A stretch of 64,000 bases of DNA, from positions 62,001 through 126,000 of the forward strand of contig CAZICM010000005.1 in NCBI GenBank assembly GCA_964537685.1. Direction: 5' to 3'. The notes under the pieces were generated by a model. The model had not been told where the DNA came from, made no database searches, and saw only the letters and a list, made by a program, of their open reading frames with translations. The stretch comes from CAZICM01 sp964537685 (GTDB lineage: Bacteria > Myxococcota_A > Polyangia > Polyangiales > Polyangiaceae). Positions within the stretch are counted from its first letter, which is position 1, and the number at the start of each line of letters is the position of its first letter. Of the stretch, positions 56,841-64,000 are shown piece after piece. The position numbers and the translations under genes were made by a program.

Positions 56841-58796
56841 TCAGCCTTCGGCGGGAACAATTCGCACGTATTCTTCATAGAGCGCCCCGCCCTCGCCCAA
56901 ATCGGTGAGCTTGGCCTGGATCAGCGCATTGGCGCACTGACCCTTATCCCAATGGCCGCCTTTGGGCATAATCGCCACATCGCGGCGCTGGCGCGCATCG
57001 TGTTTTACGCGGGCCACGAGCGCGCTCATGCGCGATTCCACCCGGCAAAGCGCGCCGTCGGGAAGGTGGGGAACGGCTTCGGGATGCACCGTAACGGTGG
57101 CCGGGCCATTCTGGGGTTTTGCCCATTGAGAGGATTGAGCCTTATCGGTCGATAATGCCATCAATTGCAACGGATATTCGCCGGAAGGATTCGCATCCTC
57201 TTCGCGGACAGGCGAAGGCGCATCGCAAATTAAATTCACACGGCCGGTTTTTGTTGGGAATTTCTTGTCCGCAAACAATACCCGGGGCGAGAGCGGATTG
57301 CGGACAACGCCCTGTTCAAGCATATCGAGTGTTATTCCATAATCCGATAGGCTTGGATTTAAAAAGCGCTGTTTCCATTCGCGGGGCGTGCCAGCCATTT
57401 CTTCTTCCAATCCAACGCGCTTGGCCAGGGCTTGAATGATTTCCAAATCGGTTCTTACGCTCTCGGGCCTTGAAATAACGGGCTGGGATACGCCGATATA
57501 ATGATGGCCGTAGGCGCCGATAATATCATCGTCTTCGAGCAGTGTAGTGGTTGGCAATACGATGGTCGCCAACTTGGCTGTATCTGTCAAAAAAGAATCG
57601 ACCACAACGACAAATTCACGCGAACGAATGGCTTCGGCCACCCGGGCGGAATCAGGAAGCATTGCAACCGGATTGCCCGCCGTCACCCATAAAGCCCGGA
57701 TGGGCGGCTCCCGCATAGCGAGCACTTCTTCGCCGAACAAAGGCTCGCATACGGTGCGGGGCGCGGGGCGGCTCTCACCGTTCTTGGGTTTGGGCATTTG
57801 AAAAGCCCGGCGCCGTTTAAAATAAAAAGAAACGCCTCCTCCCCGGATTCCGATATTGCCGCTCACCGCGCATAGCGCATCGAGGGCGCGCACGATGGCT
57901 CCTCCTTGGCTTCTTCGGCCCATTCCCCAGCCGACCAATATGGCCGTGGGTTTTCCGGGGCCCAGCCTGCGGGCGATATCCAGCGCGGCCGATACCGGCA
58001 AATCGGCTTCTTCACAATAGCGCTCCACCGAACGCTCATAAGCCATGGCTCGAAATTCATCGAAATGATCGCAATACGATGGAGCTTGGTGATCAATCCA
58101 ATGATTTTCAAATAGAATTTGGGCGACAGCCATGGCGAGGGCGAAATCGGCCGCGGGTTTAATTTGATAAAAAGAATCGCAAAATGAAGCCGTTTTATGA
58201 TAAACAGGATCGATCAGCACCAGGCCGGCGCCCCGGGCTTTGGCTTCGCGCAATACCGGAACCGTATGAGGGCTCGATACGATCGCATTCTTCCCCCATA
58301 AGATAATATTTTTGGCGTTGAGCAGATCGAAGAGATCGTTGCTATCTTCCTCGCCAAAATCGATCATTTGGGCCTCATCGCCCGCGCCCGAGCAAATATC
58401 GCCCCGCTTTTCTGTTACGGGACCAAAACAATTAAAAAATAGGTCTGTTGCGGCCTTCAGCAGGCCCAGCGAGCCTCCGCTCCGGTAATGAAAAATAGAG
58501 GCCGGCCCGCTCTGGCTTCGAATTTCAACAAGACGCCGGGCAATGAGATCGAGGGCTTCATCCCAGGAAATGGGTACGAATTCTCCCTTGGCATTTTTGA
58601 GGAGCGGCGAAAGAACGCGATCGGCCGCGTATTGGGTCTCCAAAAAATGCGCGGTGCGGTAACACAAAAACCCTTGGGTAATCGGGTGATCGGGATCGCC
58701 CTTAAGCTGCGTGATCCGCCCTTGATCGACGGTAGCGACAATTCCGCAGGTATCGGGACAATCTCGATTGCATAAGGTTTTTCTGAACTCGGGCAT
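56841..58796 (-). CDS. Molybdopterin-dependent oxidoreductase
   Basis: This is a 651-aa enzyme of the complex iron-sulfur molybdoenzyme (CISM) family. It starts at the [4Fe-4S] site CNRDCPDTCG (C9, C13, C17) with the fourth Cys in GFLCYR (C45). Further family features are GDICSGAGDEAQM, LWGKNAIVSSPHTVPVL, VGWGMGRRSQGGAIVRALDAL and the C-terminal molydopterin-dinucleotide domain (TVHPEAVPHLPDGALCRVES). No signal peptide is present, so it should be cytosolic. The substrate cannot be assigned, and there is no adjacent Fe-S or anchor subunit. Confidence 0.9.
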   Translation of the reverse strand: MPEFRKTLCNRDCPDTCGIVATVDQGRITQLKGDPDHPITQGFLCYRTAHFLETQYAADRVLSPLLKNAKGEFVPISWDEALDLIARRLVEIRSQSGPASIFHYRSGGSLGLLKAATDLFFNCFGPVTEKRGDICSGAGDEAQMIDFGEEDSNDLFDLLNAKNIILWGKNAIVSSPHTVPVLREAKARGAGLVLIDPVYHKTASFCDSFYQIKPAADFALAMAVAQILFENHWIDHQAPSYCDHFDEFRAMAYERSVERYCEEADLPVSAALDIARRLGPGKPTAILVGWGMGRRSQGGAIVRALDALCAVSGNIGIRGGGVSFYFKRRRAFQMPKPKNGESRPAPRTVCEPLFGEEVLAMREPPIRALWVTAGNPVAMLPDSARVAEAIRSREFVVVVDSFLTDTAKLATIVLPTTTLLEDDDIIGAYGHHYIGVSQPVISRPESVRTDLEIIQALAKRVGLEEEMAGTPREWKQRFLNPSLSDYGITLDMLEQGVVRNPLSPRVLFADKKFPTKTGRVNLICDAPSPVREEDANPSGEYPLQLMALSTDKAQSSQWAKPQNGPATVTVHPEAVPHLPDGALCRVESRMSALVARVKHDARQRRDVAIMPKGGHWDKGQCANALIQAKLTDLGEGGALYEEYVRIVPAEG

Positions 58797-58883
58797 GGCG
58801 CGACTCTACCAGACAGGCCCGAGAGAAAAAACCCATGCCTTCGCTTGCGGTGGCAAATGCCGCCGTGATAGGCAGAAAACGCC

Positions 58884-59888
58884 ATGGGCGAGCTTTTTTG
58901 GGGCGATAACCTGCGCGTATTGCGCTCCCGCGTTGCCGCGGACTCCATCGATCTTATTTATTTAGATCCGCCCTTTAATAGCAATCAGGACTATCACGAG
59001 CTGGCCGGAGTGAAGGCCGCCAAGACCAAGCGCGTTTTTGGCGATACCTGGATTTTTGATGCAAAGACGCAGGCCGATTTCCGCGCGCTGACGGAAAAAG
59101 ATCAGCCCCTGCGGGACCCGCTCCGCGCTCTTCGAATATTAACGGGTGAGAGCGCAATGCTTTCATATTTAACGATGATGGCTCCCAGGCTTTTGGAGCT
59201 TCACCGCGTATTAAAATCCACGGGCAGCCTTTATTTGCATTGCGATCCGACGGCGAGCCACTATTTAAAAGTATTGCTCGACCATATTTTCGGCGCTTCG
59301 TGTTTCCGGAACGAAGTCATTTGGCGCTATAGGCGCTGGCCTTCGAAATCGAAACAGTTTCAGAAAATGCACGATGTGCTTTTGTATTATTCAAAATCGG
59401 CCAATGGATCGCATTTCTTTCAAACCCTTTATGGTTTTGAAGAGCTGGCCCCCTCGACGAAAAAAACCTTTGGAACCAAAAAACAAGTGGCCGATTTTTC
59501 ATCGGGACACCGAAAGCCCGGGCGCCGCGATGAAGATACGCCGGGGCCACCCTTATCGGATGTGTGGGAAATTGGAATCGTCGCGCCGCATGGCCGGGAA
59601 AGGCTTGGTTATCCGACCCAGAAACCGGAAGCCTTGCTCACCCGTATTCTGCTCGCAAGCAGCCGGGAAGGCGACCGGGTGCTCGATCCGTTTTGCGGTT
59701 CAGGCACCACGCTGATTTCGGCCGAGCGCCTGCGCCGGAATTGGATCGGGATCGATTTGTCATCTCATTCTATCGAATTGATCCAGCGAAGATTTCTACA
59801 GGCTTTTGGTCATACGGACCAGGTGTGTGTTGTTGAGGAAAAGGCAGCCCGAGGCGCTTCCGCGGTTGCGGCGCGCCCAATGCCATGA
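58884..59888 (+). CDS. Site-specific DNA methyltransferase (N4/N6 family, beta-class order)
   Basis: This is a 334-aa enzyme. Motif IV DPPF lies in IYLDPPFNSNQDYHEL (about residues 30-45), and motif I DPFCGSGTT near 268, giving the beta-class order (catalytic first). The middle contains SLYLHCDPTASHYLK. It should methylate adenine N6 or cytosine N4. No restriction enzyme gene is next to it, so it looks like an orphan methyltransferase. It is divergent from the molybdoenzyme gene. Confidence 0.9.
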   Translation: MGELFWGDNLRVLRSRVAADSIDLIYLDPPFNSNQDYHELAGVKAAKTKRVFGDTWIFDAKTQADFRALTEKDQPLRDPLRALRILTGESAMLSYLTMMAPRLLELHRVLKSTGSLYLHCDPTASHYLKVLLDHIFGASCFRNEVIWRYRRWPSKSKQFQKMHDVLLYYSKSANGSHFFQTLYGFEELAPSTKKTFGTKKQVADFSSGHRKPGRRDEDTPGPPLSDVWEIGIVAPHGRERLGYPTQKPEALLTRILLASSREGDRVLDPFCGSGTTLISAERLRRNWIGIDLSSHSIELIQRRFLQAFGHTDQVCVVEEKAARGASAVAARPMP

Positions 59889-59906
59889 GGCAATAGAGGT
59901 GAATTG

Positions 59907-60635
59907 GTGAAAACAACGATGAATATTGGACGCAGCATATTTCAAAGGCTGAAGCCTTGCGGCGTGTATTGCGCGGCTCTTTTGCTTGCCGCGCCGGCAA
60001 TAGGCTGTTCAACGCAAGGATCGGCGGGTTCGGCGTCTCCCTCGGCAAAGGCCGAAGGGGCTTCGGTTTCGGCGCCGGAGCAAAAAGGCACGGGCGCGGA
60101 GCTGGGAAAGCCGGCCCCCAATTTCAAATTGAAGGATTTGGATGGCAATACCGTCGAGCTAAGCCAGTTCAAAGGGAAAATTGTCGTCCTTGAATGGTTT
60201 AATCCTGAATGTCCTTTCGTAAAGGCGAACCATTCAAAAGGATCGCTTAAGGGAATGGCGTCGCGCTTTACGGACAAGGGAATTGTTTGGCTGGCGATTA
60301 ATTCGGGTTCGCCGGGAAAACAAGGGCACGGCGTCGAGACCAATAAAAAAGGCAAAGAATCCTTTGAAATGAAATATCCAATTCTATTGGATGAAAGCGG
60401 CGAAGTGGGCAAGATGTACGGAGCGAGAACGACGCCGCACATGTATGTCATCAATGCGGAAGGCGTGCTGTCGTACCGGGGCGCGATCGACAATACAAAA
60501 GGCGGGGAGCCCGAGCCCAACGAAAAGATTGTTAATTATGTGGAGGCGGCGCTGGGTGAGCTGCTGGCGGGCAAGGCCGTGTCCACAGCCGATACGCAGA
60601 GCTATGGCTGCAGCGTGAAATACGCTTCGAAATAA
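59907..60635 (+). CDS. Redoxin/AhpC-TSA-like lipoprotein
   Basis: This is a 242-aa predicted lipoprotein (LLLAAPAIGC). After an Ala/Ser/Gly linker comes a thioredoxin-fold domain (GKPAPNFKLKDLDGNTVELS, then VLEWFNPECPFVKANH). Only one Cys, Cys in ECPF, sits at the active-site position, unlike the CxxC of TlpA. A further Cys near the C-terminus (YGCSVKY) could resolve it. A TlpA-like or peroxidase-like role in the envelope is likely. GTG 59907 is chosen with AGAGG 7 bp before it. An ATG at 59919 and a TTG at 59904 are alternatives. Confidence 0.85.
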   Translation: MKTTMNIGRSIFQRLKPCGVYCAALLLAAPAIGCSTQGSAGSASPSAKAEGASVSAPEQKGTGAELGKPAPNFKLKDLDGNTVELSQFKGKIVVLEWFNPECPFVKANHSKGSLKGMASRFTDKGIVWLAINSGSPGKQGHGVETNKKGKESFEMKYPILLDESGEVGKMYGARTTPHMYVINAEGVLSYRGAIDNTKGGEPEPNEKIVNYVEAALGELLAGKAVSTADTQSYGCSVKYASK

Positions 60636-60664
60636 ACCTTTGCCCGTTCAGATTCAGATTAAGA

Positions 60665-61522
60665 TTAAGGCGCAATCTCGGCAACCGCTCCAGGCACCGG
60701 TGTCTCGCCCGTGGCGGCCGATTCTGAAGACGAGCTGTCTTTCCCAGCTCCCGCACTCGCTTTGCGCACCTGCGCCTTCTTCATCAAGGGCGGCATAAAT
60801 TCATCGGCATCGCCCTGCTCCCAGCGCAAATACGAAACCGCACGGCGGCACGCATCGTAGGCCCTGTACATCAGCGTAAACGCACGCGCGCGGCGGCCTT
60901 CGCTGCCTTCCGCTTCGCCGTCCTCTTCAGCGGGCGCCTGCGGTCCATGTGCCATCAGAATCTTGTTGCCCAAATCGTCAGCCTCATCGAGCTCATGCTC
61001 TTCCACCGCGGTTTTCGCCTTCACGCGCTCCCACGAGGCCCGGAATAGTTCGGCCAAGTCAATCAGATCGCGCGCCATGTCTTCGGTGCCACGGCCCGAG
61101 CGAATCGAAGCCACGCGCTCCGGATCCAGCAAGCCCCGGTGCGCGAGCGCTTCAGCCGCAATCAGCAGCGACTCCCGGTGTTTTCGTCCATCCGCTTTCC
61201 ATTGCTGAACGACGCTCTCATCGAGCCCTTTGTTTTCGTGCAGCTCGTGCGCGTACCACGCGGCCAGCGCATAGCTTTCGAGATCGTCGAGCAGAGCGAT
61301 GGGATGTTTGGGCAGCTCGGCCATGATCACGGCGCGGAGCGCGCGCACGCTTGGCAATGAACGCAGCACAATGGAAACAGCCGCAGGAATGTCCACCGCG
61401 GGCGCGATGATTTCGTCGGCGGCCACCTGAGAAAACATCGGTTCGGTTTTGGCATACGCGGCCTTGGCCTGCGCGGCCGGCAGTTTTGCGGGCGCGGTTT
61501 TGATGGATTTGGGTCTCGCCAT
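60665..61522 (-). CDS. Hypothetical protein with helical repeats
   Basis: This 285-aa protein begins MARPKSIKTAPAKLPAAQAK and has no signal peptide or membrane helix. It appears all-helical, with an acidic segment (AVEEHELDEADD) and a low-complexity Ser/Ala tail. I recognise no family. The ORF continues to 61657, but nothing upstream of 61522 looks coding. Its upstream sequence contains GAGGAAC as a weak ribosome site. Confidence 0.7.
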   Translation of the reverse strand: MARPKSIKTAPAKLPAAQAKAAYAKTEPMFSQVAADEIIAPAVDIPAAVSIVLRSLPSVRALRAVIMAELPKHPIALLDDLESYALAAWYAHELHENKGLDESVVQQWKADGRKHRESLLIAAEALAHRGLLDPERVASIRSGRGTEDMARDLIDLAELFRASWERVKAKTAVEEHELDEADDLGNKILMAHGPQAPAEEDGEAEGSEGRRARAFTLMYRAYDACRRAVSYLRWEQGDADEFMPPLMKKAQVRKASAGAGKDSSSSESAATGETPVPGAVAEIAP

Positions 61523-61746
61523 GATTCTGTTCCTCGACTCCTCTGTTCCAATCTGAGCTCGATCGCTCATCTCGCCTGGCCGCACCGAATACATACGTAT
61601 CCTTGGGCAGCCCGATGCTGATGCGGCTCTGCTAGCCAGTGCCCGAAAAGAACGCAAGCCCGGCGGTGATAGGCGTTTGGCAGATCGGTGCGAAGCTGCG
61701 TTCAGCCGCAGAGGGCTCGAGCGAATGGCTCCGTTTTTATAGGCGC

Positions 61747-62097
61747 TCAGTCGATGATGCGCAGAATCGCATCGCCGCGCTGCTTGCCGTAGAGCTGTGT
61801 GATTTCGACTTTGTACTCGCCGGGGGCCGATGGAGTGAAGGTGACTGGCGGCGCGCTTTGCGGCCTGGTTGTGGGCAGCTCGCGCAGCACGCGCTCCACG
61901 ATCACCTTGCCCGTGGGCGACTTTACTTTGATGGTAAACGGCGGTGCCGCATCGTCATCGGAACGAAAGACCAGTTTGACCAGCTCTCCCGCCCTCGCGG
62001 GATCGGTCTGGCAAATCGTTTCTATATCGCCCGTGTTTTCGACTGTTCGAGGCACGTCGCCACTCGTTGAGTTGTGAGCACTTGCGCACTCATTCAC
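61747..62097 (-). CDS. Small hypothetical protein
   Basis: This is 116 aa from GTG 62097. It is probably a beta-sandwich (TIKVKSPTGKVIVERVL, FTPSAPGEYKVEITQLYG), with no signal peptide in this frame. A start further in is possible. The start region (62084-62094) contains GCGCACTCATT, which is the core of the 64-bp array near 29 kb. No family is recognised. Confidence 0.55.
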   Translation of the reverse strand: MNECASAHNSTSGDVPRTVENTGDIETICQTDPARAGELVKLVFRSDDDAAPPFTIKVKSPTGKVIVERVLRELPTTRPQSAPPVTFTPSAPGEYKVEITQLYGKQRGDAILRIID

Positions 62098-62258
62098 ACG
62101 CGGATTCGCAGGCTATTGTGCGAGATGCGCGGGACGCCGGCTTGTTCGGCCGGCGCCTTGCGCATTGTAGTCACAGCCCGCTTGACTCCGCGAATTTGTA
62201 GGGATCGAAATCGAGCTAAGCCCAGCGTTTCAAGTGTTTTCGTGAACGCGCGCAGGGC

Positions 62259-62837
62259 TCACGGAGGAGGCGCCGGCTCCTCGGGCGTGCCTGACTCTTT
62301 GTTTTCCGAATCCCAATCACCGCCACCGATATCACCGCTGCCCGTGCCGCCGATCGACGATAAATCGGGCTCAACATTGCGCTGTTTGATCGCATCCCAG
62401 GGTTCGCCGACTTCGTCTTTGCCGCGGCCGATTTCGCCGACGATGTTGTCGTCCACGTTGTCGCCCTCGGGCCTCGTGTACTTGAAGTAGCCCTTGCCTT
62501 CCTTCGACGAATTCGGACCGACCGCACCTATCGTGTGCTCCACCCAAGAGAAGCGGAGCACATTGCCTGTCAGCGTTCCGTGGAGTTCGCCCCAGCGATC
62601 CTTAGAGGGCCGCATCCACTTGCCGTTCACTTTGTCGCCGTCCGTGACGAGATGAAGATTGCCGTAGAGCGGGCTGTACCACACGCCGCGAAAGTCACCG
62701 CCTTCGGGCATATCGCCGGGCTTGATATCGGCTGTTTTCGCGCTTCCGCCGGCTCCGCTGCACCCTCCGATCGCACCGGGCAATACGGTCAGCGCGGCGG
62801 CAGTCATCACCACCCAAAGCCTTCGAGATATGTTCAT
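62259..62837 (-). CDS. Hypothetical lipoprotein
   Basis: This 192-aa predicted lipoprotein has a signal MNISRRLWVVMTAAALTVL and a lipobox-like GAIGGC (Cys26). About residues 45-130 form a compact beta domain (GVWYSPLYGNLHLVTDGDKV, RFSWVEH). The C-terminus is Gly/Asp/Pro-rich. No family is recognised. Confidence 0.75.
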   Translation of the reverse strand: MNISRRLWVVMTAAALTVLPGAIGGCSGAGGSAKTADIKPGDMPEGGDFRGVWYSPLYGNLHLVTDGDKVNGKWMRPSKDRWGELHGTLTGNVLRFSWVEHTIGAVGPNSSKEGKGYFKYTRPEGDNVDDNIVGEIGRGKDEVGEPWDAIKQRNVEPDLSSIGGTGSGDIGGGDWDSENKESGTPEEPAPPP

Positions 62838-62892
62838 GGGCGGGAGCCTATCATGGATGGGATAGGGTTCGAAAAGAGGCTTTTTGCGTGTT

Positions 62893-64000
62893 TTAACGAG
62901 GGCTTGTCATGGCCTGCGCAAGGCTCTCGGCCACAGGCCGGGCATCGATTTGATGGCCTAGCGCGAGCACGGGCGCGCCGGAGATACGGGCGGGAAGTTT
63001 CGGTGCGCAGCGGCCCGAGCTGAGCCAAAGCTGGGGTGCGGGCGCCTTGCCCGGGTTTATTGTTTTGGAGAAGCGGGCGTGATCGCCAAACAAAAGAATT
63101 GGGTCTGGATACAATCCTCTCCAATGCAATGATTTTATAATTCGCTCAGGATGTGCAATACCGAGAATGAGTCCAATTCGATATGATTTTAATTCATCGA
63201 TATTGAAGTATAATCCTTGGGTATTTGAAGCGCCGGTAATTTGATATTCGGCCCATACCGGCGATTTAGGAATGGGGGGCGCGATTGGGGCCGGCCCGCA
63301 GGGATCGCGAAGAAGCACGCAATGATCAAAACAGGCCAGCAGGACAGAGGGAGGAGCGCGGAGATCGCCCAAAGGCGGACAATATCCAGCGCCAAAGGGA
63401 GCGAGGGCATCAAGCGCGAGAACGGTTTCACAGCGAAAGGGCGCCGGAGGGATAAACAGCCCATCGGAGACGACGATATCGGGCGAAAGCGAGCAGGCTA
63501 ATTGAAATGCCGCGCTTTTGGACGGCGCCGCGATAACGGGCACGCCATCGCGGTGCAGGCTCTGGGCTGAAAACAGGGCATCGTCGCCCATTTCGTCCGG
63601 ATTGTCATTCCATTGAACGATATTGGCCCTTTTTAGAGGCGCCCTGTAGGCATGAGAAATGAGCACCGTCCGCTTTCCCATTTGTTTTGCAAATGTGCGG
63701 GCGAGCTCGATGGCAAGCGGTGTTTTGCCCGCGCCTCCCAGCACGGCGCCGCCTATGGAAATAAAGGCCGGGCCCGATTGGCTTTGTTTTGCAGCGGCCG
63801 CGAATTTCTGTTGAAGCGAATAAGACGCGGCCCTCGCCCAGAGGGATTCGGCCATTCGAAAGAATATATTCGGTGCAGGCCCCCGTTCGAGGCAGCGGCC
63901 TACATAAGCTCTTAGGTCCTCGCTCGCTCCTGCGATCAACGGAGCTCCCAGGCGCAGGGCGTGATGCCCATTTTTCCCCGGCGATTTTGTTCCCAGTCCA
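62893..64000 (-). CDS. lpxK: Tetraacyldisaccharide 4'-kinase LpxK, 5' end may lie outside the window
   Basis: From ATG 63855 the frame gives 320 aa, the normal LpxK length, with the P-loop GGAVLGGAGKTPLAIELA near the N-terminus and VLISHAYRA, NPDEMGDDALFS and VIAAPSKSA further on. It phosphorylates the lipid A disaccharide in the inner membrane. The frame has no stop between 63855 and the window edge and looks coding there (NGHHALRLGAPLIAGASE), so the true start may be TTG 63939 or beyond 64000. The extra N-terminus is not recognised. Confidence 0.82.
   Translation of the reverse strand, partial: GLGTKSPGKNGHHALRLGAPLIAGASEDLRAYVGRCLERGPAPNIFFRMAESLWARAASYSLQQKFAAAAKQSQSGPAFISIGGAVLGGAGKTPLAIELARTFAKQMGKRTVLISHAYRAPLKRANIVQWNDNPDEMGDDALFSAQSLHRDGVPVIAAPSKSAAFQLACSLSPDIVVSDGLFIPPAPFRCETVLALDALAPFGAGYCPPLGDLRAPPSVLLACFDHCVLLRDPCGPAPIAPPIPKSPVWAEYQITGASNTQGLYFNIDELKSYRIGLILGIAHPERIIKSLHWRGLYPDPILLFGDHARFSKTINPGKAPAPQLWLSSGRCAPKLPARISGAPVLALGHQIDARPVAESLAQAMTSPR

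Overview
The window reads as chromosomal DNA of a Gram-negative bacterium, most likely a myxobacterium (Myxococcota, Polyangia-like). Envelope genes (tolR-tolA-tolB, lpxK, mepA) show an outer membrane. The myxobacterial character comes from many lipoproteins whose lipobox is followed by Gly/Ser-rich linkers, MopE-like Cys/Asp repeats, a Ser/Thr kinase with TPRs, SBBP-type beta-propellers and STAND ATPases. This placement is an inference from gene families, not from a marker gene. GC content looks moderate by eye.

Layout. 1-7.2 kb: end of a tolQ-like gene, tolR, tolA/tonB-like, tolB, xth, mepA, tRNA-Arg(TCG), tRNA-Lys(CTT) and a kinase. 7.2-16.2 kb: lipoproteins, the galK-galE operon, an RlmI-like methyltransferase and an aminoacyl-tRNA-protein transferase. 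16.2-21.9 kb: a coiled-coil Rpn/DUF4351-like protein, divergent from a 1,477-aa phosphorylase-NACHT-pentapeptide-WD40 protein that resembles a conflict/defence STAND ATPase. 22-29 kb: an EXORDIUM-like lipoprotein, Cys-rich lipoproteins, a polytopic membrane protein and an M23 peptidase. 28.85-29.12 kb: an intergenic array of five copies of a conserved 17-bp core at an exact 64-bp period.

30.1-40.6 kb is the most unusual part: a minus-strand operon-like run with a duplicated two-gene module. Each module pairs a very large membrane-anchored protein of unrecognised family with a small protein made of an effector-associated (EAD-like) helical domain and a CHAT caspase-like domain. In the downstream module the CHAT His and Cys are present. 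In the upstream module the Cys is replaced by Pro and a C-terminal membrane segment has been added. The upstream giant gene is split by a -1 shift at an A8 run. The two giant genes share a 331-bp perfectly identical block inside otherwise diverged sequence.

40.6-49.9 kb: a broken AAA ATPase, an intergenic repeat cluster, an M60-like secreted metallopeptidase in tandem with a collagen-like/PPC lipoprotein, an AraC regulator, a Uma2-like protein and two SpoIIAA-like paralogues. 49.9-64 kb: lipoproteins, a radical SAM/SPASM protein, 5-oxoprolinase genes (pxpA and a pxpB-pxpC fusion), a molybdopterin oxidoreductase, a DNA methyltransferase, a redoxin lipoprotein, hypotheticals and lpxK, which is open at the right edge.
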